From Bacteroides coprosuis DSM 18011 (GTDB taxonomy: Bacteria > Bacteroidota > Bacteroidia > Bacteroidales > Bacteroidaceae), in assembly GCA_000212915.1 (NCBI GenBank), contig CM001167.1, forward strand, positions 1,294,780 through 1,358,779: 64,000 nucleotides of DNA, in the 5' to 3' direction. The translations under genes and the position numbers were made by a program. The notes under the pieces are model-generated. The model saw nothing but the letters and a program-made list of their open reading frames with translations. It ran no database searches and was not told the DNA's origin. Position 1 is the first letter of the stretch, and each line of letters starts with the position of its first letter. Shown here piece by piece: positions 55,026 through 64,000 of this stretch.

Positions 55026-55580
55026 ATGGAAGAAAGAATTGAATTAACAACGCCTTTGACAGATAAAGATGTATCTAAGCTTAAAGCAGGAGATATGGCT
55101 TACCTTTCAGGTGTAATTTATACAGCAAGAGATGCTGCTCATCAACGTTTATGTGATGATTTGGATGCTGGTAAACCTATGCCTTTCGATTTTGAAGGTT
55201 CTGTAGTTTATTATGCGGGTCCATGTCCAGCAAAACCTGGTAAACCTATCGGATCTGTAGGACCAACAACTGGTGGAAGAATGGATAAATTCTCTCCCCA
55301 ATTGATTGAAGAAGGTCTTCGATTTATGGTAGGAAAAGGTTTGAGAGATGAAAACGTTATTGAAAGTATAGTTCAACATAAAGGGCTATATTTTGCTGCC
55401 ATTGGTGGTGCTGCTGCTTTAATGGCAAAATGTGTTCAAGAGGCAGAAGTTATCGCTTATGATGACTTAGGTCCAGAAGCCATTAGAAAACTAGTGGTAA
55501 AGGACTTGCCTGTTATTGTTGCTATCGATAGTCTCGGCGAAAACTATTACGAGAAAGGTCGAGCAACATATGCTAAGTAG
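55026..55580 (+). CDS. Class I fumarase-type hydratase beta subunit
   Basis: A 184-residue subunit matching the C-terminal (TtdB-like) swivelling domain of class I fumarases: LTDKDVSKLKAGDMAYLSG, YYAGPCPAKPG, GPTTGGRMD and the catalytic loop HKGLYFAAIGGAAAL. It supplies substrate-binding residues to the alpha subunit. It is preceded by an AGGAGGGG ribosome site and followed by the operon terminator. Substrate presumed mesaconate by context. Confidence 0.9.
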   Translation: MEERIELTTPLTDKDVSKLKAGDMAYLSGVIYTARDAAHQRLCDDLDAGKPMPFDFEGSVVYYAGPCPAKPGKPIGSVGPTTGGRMDKFSPQLIEEGLRFMVGKGLRDENVIESIVQHKGLYFAAIGGAAALMAKCVQEAEVIAYDDLGPEAIRKLVVKDLPVIVAIDSLGENYYEKGRATYAK

Positions 55581-55616
55581 TTTAAAGTAAATTAATGTAC
55601 ATCAGTACATTAGAAG

Positions 55617-55650
55617 GGAGTAATTACCAGTCCTAATTACTCCCTTTTTT
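55617..55650 (+). terminator. Terminator of the methylaspartate operon
   Basis: GGGAGTAATTA pairs perfectly with TAATTACTCCC around a 6-base loop, then T6. A separate perfect hairpin AATGTAC/GTACATT lies just before it at 55594-55611. Confidence 0.9.
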
Positions 55651-55714
55651 ATGCTCAAAAATCAATTATAAAAATATTTAACAAGAGCGAGAGTCTTTCG
55701 ATTTGTGTTTTTCG

Positions 55715-55722
55715 TATCTTTG
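55715..55722 (+). promoter_or_regulatory. -7 element TATCTTTG for the RNA helicase gene
   Basis: TATCTTTG matches TAnnTTTG only nine bases before the ATG at 55731, which would give a nearly leaderless mRNA. Confidence 0.5.
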
Positions 55723-55730
55723 TAGTACTT

Positions 55731-57059
55731 ATGAATAAAGATATTATAAAGCAAGCTATGCAGGAGTTAGGCATCGATGAGCTTACTCCTTTACAGCAAA
55801 AGACTATCAATCTGGCTATTGATAAACGTGATTTAATTGTTTTATCGCCTACTGGTTCAGGTAAAACATTGGCTTATTTACTTCCTTTACTTTTGAACTT
55901 GAAAGAGAATAAGCCTAAAAAGATATCTACGCTTATCCTTGTCCCTTCTCGTGAATTAGCTCAGCAGGTCAATAGAGTTTTCTCTTCTTTGAAATCGGGA
56001 TTTAACTCTGTTTGTGCCTATGGTGGTCATTCTATTCAAGAAGAAAAAAACAGCTTGCTGACTGGTAGCCCTCATGTTCTAGTGGGTACTCCTGGTCGTA
56101 TCCTCGATCATATGAACAGAGGGAATGTAGATGTTTCCGACATTGAATTATTGATTATAGATGAGTTTGATAAATCTCTAGAACTGGGTTTCCATGAAGA
56201 TATGGCTGAGATAATTCATCTTCTACCTGCCTTGAAACGTCGATTTCTGCTCTCTGCCACCGATGCTAAAGAAATACCTCAGTTTACTGGAGTAGGAAGA
56301 GTTGCACGTTTAGATTTTCTGGATGAGAAGGATGAGCTAGCGAGTCGTATTCAACTGATGCAGGTGCATTCTCCAGGAAAAGATAAATTAGAGACGCTTT
56401 TAAAACTTTTATGTACCATTGGAGCAGAATCTTCAATCGTATTTTGTAATCATCGTGAGTCTGTCGATCGTATTCACCAATATCTTGAAAAGAATAAAAT
56501 AGCTTCCGTTCCTTTTCATGGAGGGCTAGAGCAAGATATGCGCGAAAGTGGATTGTTTAAGTTTAGTAACGGATCAGCTTATACGTTAATAGCGACAGAT
56601 CTTGCTGCACGAGGACTTGATATCCCCGAAGTAGAACATGTAATTCACTATCACTTACCACTCAATGAAGAAGCTTTTACCCATAGAAATGGGAGAACAG
56701 CACGTTGGCAGGCAGAAGGTACTTCGTATGTGATTTTACATGAAGAAGAAATTCTTCCTGAATTTATCAAAGAAGAAGTTCCTACCTATGAATTTCAACA
56801 GTCTATTCCTGCCCCAGCAGAGTCAGAATGGGTTACTCTCTACGTGGGTAAAGGAAAAAAAGATAAAGTAAATGTAATTGATATTGTCGGCTTCATGCAC
56901 AAGACAGGGCGTCTGACTAAAGGGGATGTTGGTAAAATAATGGTTAAAGACCATTTTTCTTATGTTGCTGTTCAGCGTAAAAAAGTAAAACAACTCTTAC
57001 AATTGATTCGGAATGAAAAGATTAAGGGGATGAAAACGATCTTCCAAGAGGCGTATTAA
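55731..57059 (+). CDS. DEAD-box RNA helicase with DbpA-like RNA-binding domain
   Basis: A 442-residue helicase. RecA domain 1 has the Q-motif LTPLQQKTI, Walker A SPTGSGKT (53-60), PSRELAQQ, TPGRILDHM, and a Walker B that reads DEFD instead of DEAD. Domain 2 holds LLSATDAKE, IVFCNHRESV, ATDLAARGLDIPEV and HRNGRTAR. The C-terminal ~75 residues form a DbpA-type RRM (YVGKGKKDKVNVIDIVGF), which in E. coli binds 23S rRNA hairpin 92 during ribosome assembly. DEFD is a tolerated variant. Cytosolic. Confidence 0.92.
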   Translation: MNKDIIKQAMQELGIDELTPLQQKTINLAIDKRDLIVLSPTGSGKTLAYLLPLLLNLKENKPKKISTLILVPSRELAQQVNRVFSSLKSGFNSVCAYGGHSIQEEKNSLLTGSPHVLVGTPGRILDHMNRGNVDVSDIELLIIDEFDKSLELGFHEDMAEIIHLLPALKRRFLLSATDAKEIPQFTGVGRVARLDFLDEKDELASRIQLMQVHSPGKDKLETLLKLLCTIGAESSIVFCNHRESVDRIHQYLEKNKIASVPFHGGLEQDMRESGLFKFSNGSAYTLIATDLAARGLDIPEVEHVIHYHLPLNEEAFTHRNGRTARWQAEGTSYVILHEEEILPEFIKEEVPTYEFQQSIPAPAESEWVTLYVGKGKKDKVNVIDIVGFMHKTGRLTKGDVGKIMVKDHFSYVAVQRKKVKQLLQLIRNEKIKGMKTIFQEAY

Positions 57060-57082
57060 TTGAATATCTATACAAAATATAT

Positions 57083-57125
57083 AAGGTTGGTAAATTATCA
57101 TTATGATATTTACTAACCTTTTTTG
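57083..57125 (+). terminator. Terminator after the helicase gene
   Basis: AAGGTT and GTAAAT pair with ATTTAC and AACCTT around a short AT-rich loop, then T6. Confidence 0.75.
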
Positions 57126-57262
57126 AAATCAAAACGTTATTAATATAAGTGTTTGTGTGTAAAAAATGAGTTAATTATTTGAAATAGACTTATCTTTTAC
57201 TACATTCGTGATTTAATCTATCTTTAGATAGATAATAAGAATACAAAAATTAGAAGAATAAA

Positions 57263-58333
57263 ATGGTAAAGCACAATTTCTATGCAGGCCCTTCTATTTT
57301 ACCTCGTGAAGTAATAGAAGCAACAGCAGAAGCTGTATTAAATTTGAATGGTTCCGGATTATCAGTCCTTGAAATCAGTCATCGATCGAAGGATTTTCAA
57401 GCTGTAATAGATGAAGCGCGTTCGTTATTCCATGAATTGCTATCCATTCCGCAAGGCTATACTGTTTTATTTTTGGGTGGTGGTGCTAGTATGGAATTCT
57501 GTCGAGTTCCATTTAATTTTTTAAAGAAGAAAGCTGCTTACTTAGATACCGGTGTTTGGGCTCACAAAGCCATCAAAGAAGCAAAAGCTTTTGGCGAAGT
57601 GGATATCACAGCCTCTTCAGAGGATAAAAAGTATAGCTATTTGCCCAAGAATTTTAAAATACCTGCTGATGCAGATTATTTGCATTTCACTACAAATAAT
57701 ACAGTCTATGGAACAGAATACTTTGAGGATTTTGATTCTCCCATACCTTTGGTAGCAGATATGTCATCAGATATTTTTTCTAGACCGATAGATGTATCCA
57801 AGTATATTTGTATTTATGGTGGTGCTCAAAAGAATTTAGCTCCTTCAGGTTTATCTTTTGTAATTGTGAAAGACGATGCTTTGGAAAAAGTAGATCGTTA
57901 TATTCCTACTATGTTGAATTATAAAGTGCATGTAGATAAGGAATCTATGTTTAATACACCTCCCGTATTGCCTATTTATTCAGCATTAATGACATTGCGC
58001 TGGATCAAAAAACAAGGTGGAGTAAAAGTGATGGAACAAAGAGCAATAGATCGTGCTCATCTTCTTTATGGTGAAATAGATCGCAACTCTATGTTCGAGG
58101 GTACTGTAGCTCATGAAGATCGTTCACGTATGAATGTTCGCTTTGTTTTAAAACCAGAATACCAATCTCTTGAAGGTGAGTTCTTAAAATTTGCTGATGA
58201 GAGAGGAATAGTAGGTATCAAAGGTCACCGTATTACGGGTGGGTTTAGAGCTTCTCTTTATAATGCAATGCCTATGAGTAGTGTACAAGTACTTGTAGAT
58301 TGTATGAAGGAGTTCGAGAAGCTGAATAGTTAA
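57263..58333 (+). CDS. serC: Phosphoserine aminotransferase
   Basis: A 356-residue class V aminotransferase that turns 3-phosphohydroxypyruvate plus glutamate into phosphoserine. Starts with the typical [12 protein letters not shown]. The PLP lysine lies in [15 protein letters not shown] (about 195), and substrate-phosphate contacts occur in [10 protein letters not shown] and [15 protein letters not shown]. Length is standard. It is followed by serA after 33 bases, so the first two serine-synthesis steps are co-encoded. Confidence 0.97.
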   Translation: MVKHNFYAGPSILPREVIEATAEAVLNLNGSGLSVLEISHRSKDFQAVIDEARSLFHELLSIPQGYTVLFLGGGASMEFCRVPFNFLKKKAAYLDTGVWAHKAIKEAKAFGEVDITASSEDKKYSYLPKNFKIPADADYLHFTTNNTVYGTEYFEDFDSPIPLVADMSSDIFSRPIDVSKYICIYGGAQKNLAPSGLSFVIVKDDALEKVDRYIPTMLNYKVHVDKESMFNTPPVLPIYSALMTLRWIKKQGGVKVMEQRAIDRAHLLYGEIDRNSMFEGTVAHEDRSRMNVRFVLKPEYQSLEGEFLKFADERGIVGIKGHRITGGFRASLYNAMPMSSVQVLVDCMKEFEKLNS

Positions 58334-58366
58334 TTAAGGAATTATTTTTAGAAAAAGATTAGTTTT

Positions 58367-59290
58367 ATGAATAGGATAGAGGTGCTTCTTGCTACCCAAA
58401 AACCTTTTGCCCAATCTGCCATACAGCAGATGGAAGAGGCACTGGGTGCTGCTAACATTAAGCTCGAGCAGCTAGAAGCTTATGCCGATCGAAAAGAATT
58501 AATGGAACGACTGAAAAATGTCGATGCATTAATCGTAAGAAGCGACATTATAGATAAAGAAATAATTAAAGCAGGTAATCAGCTTAAGGTGATTGTTCGT
58601 GCAGGGTCTGGCTTTGATAATATTGATATTAAAGCTGCACACGATGCAGGTGTTATTGTTATGAATACGCCTGGACAAAATGCTAATGCTGTTGCCGAAC
58701 TTGTTTTTGGTATGCTCCTTTGGGGAGCACGCAATGGGTTTAATGGTGTTTCGGGGTTTGAGCTTAAAGGAAAAACACTAGGAATTCATGCTTTTGGTAA
58801 TGTTGGTCAGAATGTTGCCCGTATTGCCAAAGGTTTTGGAATGAATGTGTTGGCCTATGACCCTTATACTCCATCGGTTGTAATCTATCGTTCTGGAGTA
58901 GAGCCTGTTTCTTGTGCTGAGGAACTATATTCTAAATCGGATATTATTTCTATTCACTTACCCTATACTCCTTTAACTAAAAAGGTGATAAATAGGGAGC
59001 TGCTGCAGAATTTGCCCGAAAAAGCTATTCTTATTAATACGGCTCGTAAGGAAGTTATTCATGAGGAAGATCTTATAGCCATGATGAAAGAAAGACCTCA
59101 GATGAAATATCTTACAGATATTGCTCCTGCACATCCCGCAGAATTTTTAGAAATGGGTAACCGTTATTTTGCAACTCCTAAAAAGATGGGTGCACAAACT
59201 CTTGAAGCGAATAGTAATGCTGCTGTTGCTGCTGCTAGGGAGTTGATCAATTACTTCGAGTCGGGTAATGTAGATTTTAAAGTTAATTAG
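58367..59290 (+). CDS. serA: D-3-phosphoglycerate dehydrogenase, short form
   Basis: A 307-residue D-2-hydroxyacid dehydrogenase. NAD binding is by LGIHAFGNVGQNVA (about 138-151), the substrate arginine lies in INTARKEVIHEED, and a catalytic acid-base pair is expected in YLTDIAPAHPAEF. It lacks the C-terminal ACT domain of longer SerA proteins, so it should not be inhibited by serine in that way. Linkage to serC supports oxidation of 3-phosphoglycerate as its reaction. Confidence 0.92.
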   Translation: MNRIEVLLATQKPFAQSAIQQMEEALGAANIKLEQLEAYADRKELMERLKNVDALIVRSDIIDKEIIKAGNQLKVIVRAGSGFDNIDIKAAHDAGVIVMNTPGQNANAVAELVFGMLLWGARNGFNGVSGFELKGKTLGIHAFGNVGQNVARIAKGFGMNVLAYDPYTPSVVIYRSGVEPVSCAEELYSKSDIISIHLPYTPLTKKVINRELLQNLPEKAILINTARKEVIHEEDLIAMMKERPQMKYLTDIAPAHPAEFLEMGNRYFATPKKMGAQTLEANSNAAVAAARELINYFESGNVDFKVN

Positions 59291-59377
59291 ACCTCAATTT
59301 AGTGTTTTTATGTAATAGCGATGGTTATCGCACAATTGTCTAACCAGTTTTACTGTTGGCAATGATTAGTACTGAGA

Positions 59378-59408
59378 GAAGCCTTCTATGCGAATAGAGG
59401 GCTTTTTT
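59378..59408 (+). terminator. Terminator after serA
   Basis: GCCTTCTAT pairs with ATAGAGGGC around a 4-base loop (one G-T pair), then T6. Confidence 0.8.
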
Positions 59409-59499
59409 ATTGGGTATAATTTGAAGATTAATAAGCATAAATATGTATTTATAAATGAATGTAAATACGTATTATTCTAAGACTAAATAACTTATTTAT

Positions 59500-59536
59500 T
59501 TTGACACCGACATCGTTTCATCATGTCGGTGTCAAA
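59500..59536. repeat. Perfect hairpin of the GACACCGACAT repeat family
   Basis: TTTGACACCGACAT (59500-59513) pairs perfectly with ATGTCGGTGTCAAA (59523-59536) around a 9-base loop. Same unit as the clusters near 11490, 24345 and 29987. Confidence 0.75.
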
Positions 59537-59688
59537 GTATGATTTTAACCCTGACAAAGTACTCTTTTGAGTAAGTCATTTAAAATAGTCGTTTTTGTGT
59601 GTATTTTTATTCATATAAGTAGAAGTCTGCAACTGCTTGTATAAAGACAACAAATAGAGTGCATCTAGTTCTTCTGTAAGGGATATAA

Positions 59689-59723
59689 AAAAAGAGACTG
59701 TCTAGTCTAAGACAGTCTCTTTT
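59689..59723. terminator. Terminator of the efflux operon (bidirectional shape)
   Basis: AAAAGAGACTGTC pairs perfectly with GACAGTCTCTTTT around a short loop, about 22 bases past the minus-strand stop. Confidence 0.85.
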
Positions 59724-59744
59724 CTATAGATTTATTATCAGTTA

Positions 59745-61169
59745 TTAATTAATACCACCACCTAGTGCACGATACAAGTTTGTACATGCTTGGAGTTGCT
59801 GCAGCTTATCATTAGTTTGATTGAGCTGTGCTTGTAGTAAACCTTGTTGAGCACTTATAACCTCAAGGTAGGTTGCCTCACCAGCTTTAAGAAGCTCTTG
59901 CGTATATTCCATAGATTTCCTTTGAGAATCTACTTCTATAGCTCTATCAGCATTCTTTTTCAATGAGTTTTCATAGACATTCATGATGTCCGAAACTTCT
60001 TTTCCAGCCGTTAAAACCGCTTTTTCAAAAGCATAAAGTGTTGCTTTTTGTTCGGCCTTAGCCACTTTCAATTGAGTTACTAGCTTTTTACGAGCAAAGA
60101 TAGGTTGAGTTAATCCACCAACAAGATTTGCAATCAGGTTTTCTGGTTTAAAAAACTGACTTAGTGTATTTGTTGTAGCATAACCTATCATACCCGATGA
60201 TAATGTAATAGCAGGGTAGAAGCTTGCTTGAGCAGCATTCTTAAGCTCGAAAGCTGCACGGAAAGTAAGTTCTGCCTGTTGTACATCAGGGCGTCTTGAC
60301 AACATCTGTACAGGTACACCTGAAGCAAGTGAAGTAGGAATATATTGAGCAGCAATAGTGCTTCTTTCAATATGACCAGCATCACGACCTAGCATTACAC
60401 TGAGTGCATTTTCCAATTGGTAGATGGCACTCTCCAAATCGGGAACCGTAGTTCTTACATTGTGAAGTGATGCTCTCGATTGTTCTACAGCAGCAGCTGT
60501 AACCATTCCTCCTTCTTTCATAGCTTCCATAGTAACCAAGCTTTCTTCCATAAAAGTAATCATCTCTTTGGTTACTTTCAGTTGCTCATCAAGCGCTAAA
60601 AGAGAATAGTAGCTATTGGCTACACTAGAAATAAGCGAGGTTTGAATCAAAGTTCTACCTGCATAGCTATTTAGCATATCAGCATATTTAGCTCTAGATT
60701 GGCGGTTTAGCTTACCCCAAATATCAAGCTCCCAGCTAGCTACAAGTCCTAAACTATACTTTTCGGAGTGATAAGCTAGGCTGTTTCTATCTTGTGGCAT
60801 ACCAGTAAGGGGATCGGCACTACTTAATCTTGTTTGATTAACTTGTGCACTTAGTGCCAATTCAGGGAAATAAGCAGCACGTGCCATTCCTAGGGCAGCT
60901 TCTGCTTGCTTTATCCTTTGTTCTGCCATAAGCATATCGTAGTTGTTATTCAATGCTTCGGCAATATAACCTTGTAGTTGAGTATCCTTAAAGTACTCCG
61001 ACCAAGGAATATCTGCTATTGTGGTTGAATCACTTGGATTCATCTCGCGGTATAGATTTTTAGTATCTAGCTCGGGAGATTTGTAGCGATTTGTAACTTG
61101 ACAAGACTGTAATCCTGCAATCGCTATCAATCCAAGTAACACTTTTCCGTATTTTAATTTAAATTTCAT
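59745..61169 (-). CDS. TolC-like outer membrane efflux lipoprotein (NodT/OprM family)
   Basis: A 474-residue outer membrane channel. A lipoprotein signal ends in GLQSC (cysteine 23). Two outer membrane efflux repeats follow, with the family blocks EALNNNYDMLMAEQRIKQAE, ASWELDIWGKLNRQSRA, and SRRPDVQQAELTFRAA near 290-305. It forms the exit duct of a tripartite RND pump; the pump gene lies immediately upstream (27-base gap) and the adaptor should lie beyond the window. Length is normal. Confidence 0.95.
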   Translation of the reverse strand: MKFKLKYGKVLLGLIAIAGLQSCQVTNRYKSPELDTKNLYREMNPSDSTTIADIPWSEYFKDTQLQGYIAEALNNNYDMLMAEQRIKQAEAALGMARAAYFPELALSAQVNQTRLSSADPLTGMPQDRNSLAYHSEKYSLGLVASWELDIWGKLNRQSRAKYADMLNSYAGRTLIQTSLISSVANSYYSLLALDEQLKVTKEMITFMEESLVTMEAMKEGGMVTAAAVEQSRASLHNVRTTVPDLESAIYQLENALSVMLGRDAGHIERSTIAAQYIPTSLASGVPVQMLSRRPDVQQAELTFRAAFELKNAAQASFYPAITLSSGMIGYATTNTLSQFFKPENLIANLVGGLTQPIFARKKLVTQLKVAKAEQKATLYAFEKAVLTAGKEVSDIMNVYENSLKKNADRAIEVDSQRKSMEYTQELLKAGEATYLEVISAQQGLLQAQLNQTNDKLQQLQACTNLYRALGGGIN

Positions 61170-61196
61170 AGTTTCTACTTTATAAAATGTTTGCCT

Positions 61197-64000
61197 CTAT
61201 TTCTTAGACGTCTTTTTACTGAATCGGTCTTGAATAGTTTGGAATACGATATAAAGTGTTGGAATAACCAATACACCAATCATTGTACCCACGAACATAC
61301 CTCCCACAGCGCTGATACCGATAGAACGGTTACCAGTAGCACCTGCACCAGATGCAAACATTAGAGGAAGTAAACCAATAATTAATGCGAAAGATGTCAT
61401 TAAGATCGGACGAAGACGAGCAACAGCTCCGTTTACTGCCGCTTCAACAACAGTTTGTCCTTGCTGACGACGTTGAAGAGCATACTCCACAATCAAAATA
61501 GCATTCTTGGCAAGAAGTCCGATCAACATAATCATAGATATCTGTACATAAATATTGTTTACAATACCGATGTGTGAGCCAAATATCTTGATAAAGATGA
61601 ATACCCCAGCCAAACCAATAGGAAGTGAAAGCAACACCGCCAATGGTATAATGTAACTTTCGTAAAGAGCAGCAAGAAGCAAGTACACAAAGACAATACA
61701 GATAAAGAAGATAATACCTACCTGTGATCCTTGTGAGGTTTCTTCACGTGTCATACCCGAGAACTCGTAACCATAACCTGTAGGAAGAGTGTTTGCAGCA
61801 ACTTCTTTTACAGCATTAATAACGTCACCCGAGCTATAGCCATCTATCGAGTTTGGCATAATAGTTACGTCCATAGATTGGAACATATTGAAACGAGTCA
61901 AAGCTTGAGGTCCCATAACAGGTTTGGTAGAAATAAACTCAGTTAAAGGAGCCATTTCTCCATAAGCCGTACGAATTTGAATACCTTCAAGGTCTTCGAG
62001 TTGCTTACGATATTCTGGTGGTGCTTGAAGCATTACACGATATTGCTTACCATACAAGTTGAAATCGGATACATACATACTACCAATATAAGCCTGCATA
62101 GCAGTCATAACATCTTGTAGAGTAAGTCCAGCTTCTTTGATTTTAGCAATGTCAGCAGAAATCTCTCTTTGAGGGAAGTTAGGGTTGAATGTTGTCATAG
62201 CCACCATAACTTCTTTTCTTTGGTTCATACCAGCTAGGAAGTTGTTTACATTATCATAAAATGTAAAAATATCACCCCCTGTTTTATCTTGCATTTTCAT
62301 CTCAACTCCCGTACTCATACCAAAACCTTGTAGAGTAGGCATACCAAAGAACATAAATGTAGCATTGGGGATGCTCGCTGTTCTTTGAGATAAATAAGCT
62401 GCAATATCATCGGGTTTTTTATCACGTTCGTTCCAGTGTTTCAAATTCATGAAAATTGTGGAGTAAGAACTAGCAATACCTCCCATACCTCCGAGGAAGT
62501 TAACACCTGTAATTTCTGTTGCAAAGTTTATCTCTTCTACTTCTTTGGTGATCTGTATCAATTCATTTACTACAGAGTCTGTTCTTTCCAAGGATGAACC
62601 AGGAGGAAGAGAAACCAATCCTACCATAGTACCTCCATCTTCTTGAGGAACAAAACCTGTAGGAGTTGTTTGCATCATGAAGTAAAGTAATCCTGAGAAT
62701 GTGATAATAATTGCTACAGTAATCCAGCGATGTCCTTTTTTTCCTAAGAAGTGAAGAGATGATTTGTACTTTTGAGTGGCAGCATCAAAATTTGCATTAA
62801 AGAATACAAAGAAACGCTGTGCAAAGTTTTTCTTCTTTTCTCCACTTTTCAAGTCTGGCTTTAAAAATAAAGCACAAAGTGCAGGACTCAAAGTTAGTGC
62901 GTTTACTGCTGATAGAGCAATCGCAATAGCAAGAGTCAAACCAAACTGACGGAAGAATACTCCCGATGTACCTCCAATAAAGCTGACAGGTATAAATACA
63001 GAAGACATCACTAAGGTTATTGAAACAATAGCTGGTGAAATCTCTTTCATAGCTGCTATAGCTGCTTGTCTAGGATCTGTCTCTCCTGCTTCCATATGGG
63101 CATGGACAGCTTCTACCACAATAATAGCATCATCTACTACAATACCAATCGCCAAAACAAGGGCAAATAGAGTCAAGATGTTGACTGAGAAGCCCATAAC
63201 TTGCAGGAAGAAGAATGTACCAATGATGGCTACGGGTACCGCTATACCAGGGATCAAAGTTGATTTCCAATCTTGTAAGAAAAGGAATACAACCAAGAAT
63301 ACGAGTATAAGAGCTTCAAATAGAGTTTGAAGAACTTTGGATATAGATGCATCTAAGAAGTTGTTTGCATCCATTAAGTAAGACATCTTTAACCCTGGAG
63401 GGAATGATGGAGCTGCTTCATCAAGTACATTCTTAATGTTATTAATTACTTCTTGAGCATTTGAACCTGCAGTTTGGCTGATAGAAATAAATACAGATTC
63501 ATTACCATTTGTCTTTGAGATAATATTATAACTCAAAGAGCCTAAATCTACATTAGCAACATCTTTTAATTTCAGGATATGGCTATCGCTAGAACGAATG
63601 ATAATATTTTCAAATTCTTCTGGAGATTCCAAACGCCCTGTGTAGCGTAATGTATATTGGTAAGTTTGGTCACTATTTTGTCCTAATTCCCCTGGGGCTG
63701 CTTCGATATTCTGATCGGCAAGTGCAGCGATAACTTCTGTTGGATTCATCTTGTAAGATGCCATCACATCAGGTTTCAACCACACACGCATAGAATAGGT
63801 TTTAGCACCCATTACCGAAGCATCACCCACACCATATACACGCTTAATCTGCGGTATCAAGTTAATGTCGGCATAGTTTTGAATAAACTGTCCGTCATAA
63901 TCAGGGTTTTCAGACGATAATGAAATACCTAAAATATAGCTACTCAACTGTTTCTTTACAGTTACCCCGATTTTGTTTACTTCAGCTGGAAGAATGGGGG
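61197..64000 (-). CDS. RND multidrug efflux permease (AcrB/HAE1 family), 5'-truncated by window edge
   Basis: The frame is open to the window end; the TTG at 63947 is internal, since PILPAEVNKIGVTVKKQ continues upstream in the normal HAE1 pattern. About 934 codons are visible of the usual ~1040. Seen: LDAPAPSFPPGLKMSYL-type pore region, the TM4 proton-relay block FALVLAIGIVVDDAIIVVEA with both aspartates, the second-half block GLLAKNAILIVEYA, and a basic C-terminus. It exports drugs or amphiphiles with proton motive force, with the outer membrane factor encoded next. Confidence 0.95.
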   Translation of the reverse strand, partial: PILPAEVNKIGVTVKKQLSSYILGISLSSENPDYDGQFIQNYADINLIPQIKRVYGVGDASVMGAKTYSMRVWLKPDVMASYKMNPTEVIAALADQNIEAAPGELGQNSDQTYQYTLRYTGRLESPEEFENIIIRSSDSHILKLKDVANVDLGSLSYNIISKTNGNESVFISISQTAGSNAQEVINNIKNVLDEAAPSFPPGLKMSYLMDANNFLDASISKVLQTLFEALILVFLVVFLFLQDWKSTLIPGIAVPVAIIGTFFFLQVMGFSVNILTLFALVLAIGIVVDDAIIVVEAVHAHMEAGETDPRQAAIAAMKEISPAIVSITLVMSSVFIPVSFIGGTSGVFFRQFGLTLAIAIALSAVNALTLSPALCALFLKPDLKSGEKKKNFAQRFFVFFNANFDAATQKYKSSLHFLGKKGHRWITVAIIITFSGLLYFMMQTTPTGFVPQEDGGTMVGLVSLPPGSSLERTDSVVNELIQITKEVEEINFATEITGVNFLGGMGGIASSYSTIFMNLKHWNERDKKPDDIAAYLSQRTASIPNATFMFFGMPTLQGFGMSTGVEMKMQDKTGGDIFTFYDNVNNFLAGMNQRKEVMVAMTTFNPNFPQREISADIAKIKEAGLTLQDVMTAMQAYIGSMYVSDFNLYGKQYRVMLQAPPEYRKQLEDLEGIQIRTAYGEMAPLTEFISTKPVMGPQALTRFNMFQSMDVTIMPNSIDGYSSGDVINAVKEVAANTLPTGYGYEFSGMTREETSQGSQVGIIFFICIVFVYLLLAALYESYIIPLAVLLSLPIGLAGVFIFIKIFGSHIGIVNNIYVQISMIMLIGLLAKNAILIVEYALQRRQQGQTVVEAAVNGAVARLRPILMTSFALIIGLLPLMFASGAGATGNRSIGISAVGGMFVGTMIGVLVIPTLYIVFQTIQDRFSKKTSKK

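Larger units (their letters stand above)
59291..59744. other. Intergenic region between serA and the efflux operon
   Basis: No gene. It contains the serA terminator, one GACACCGACAT hairpin (59500-59536) with a variant AACCCTGACAAAG unit just after it, and a bidirectional terminator near 59700. Confidence 0.5.

Overview
The window looks like a chromosome segment of a low-GC, anaerobic or facultative Bacteroidota, most likely of the order Bacteroidales. Signs are TAnnTTTG-type -7 promoter elements ahead of many genes, a TonB-dependent receptor paired with a surface lipoprotein, an Na+-NQR operon, a NrfHA nitrite reductase with ResB/CcsA cytochrome c maturation, a GH92 mannosidase, and an EttA next to a tRNA-Lys. 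The genus cannot be fixed from the sequence alone.

Layout. 1-2057: 3' part of a GH92 glycosidase and a small GNAT acetyltransferase. 2237-6434: nrfH-nrfA-resB-ccsA, respiratory ammonification plus haem attachment. 6505-18983: mixed housekeeping genes (folC, PIN-PhoH ATPase, capsule-type sugar dehydratase/epimerase, DsbA-like protein, AraC-Ada fusion, DMT exporter, putative PD-(D/E)XK nuclease, CsaA, SDR epimerase). 18984-24595: a worn region with two decayed IS3-family elements, a histidine-kinase tail fragment, a PepSY membrane protein, a nitroreductase and an ornithine cyclodeaminase-family enzyme. 24385-32330: the most unusual part. A roughly 4.8 kb insert sits between two roughly 800-bp direct repeats. 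The repeats are the 3' end, terminator and downstream flank of an AspT/YidE-type transporter gene. The insert carries a frameshifted XRE regulator, an HNH-like/membrane fusion protein, a coiled-coil tail-anchored protein with three 174-bp tandem repeats, and a CbbX/SpoVK-like AAA+ ATPase. The transporter gene itself lies behind a well-formed cobalamin riboswitch. 32679-46137: tRNA-Lys, ettA, TonB receptor plus lipoprotein, a C1B peptidase, and nqrABCDEF. 46943-55580: a nine-gene methylaspartate (glutamate fermentation) operon. 55731-59290: DbpA-like RNA helicase, serC, serA. 59745-64000 (minus strand): outer membrane efflux factor and an RND pump whose start lies outside the window.

How parts fit. 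B12-dependent glutamate mutase, methylaspartate ammonia-lyase and a two-subunit class I hydratase would take glutamate to mesaconate and then citramalate. Three further genes in the same tight operon (AtuA-like, DUF4387-like, and a P-loop protein with an AlaRS-type second additional domain) have no settled role, and no citramalate lyase is visible. The adjacent Na+-NQR and the NrfHA reductase offer ways to dispose of reductant and build ion gradients.

The best candidate for an undescribed system is the AAA+/coiled-coil/HNH-membrane module at 25309-29798. The second-best is the trio of unassigned genes in the methylaspartate operon. Short intergenic repeats built around GACACCGACAT occur at four sites, two of them at the edges of the insert.
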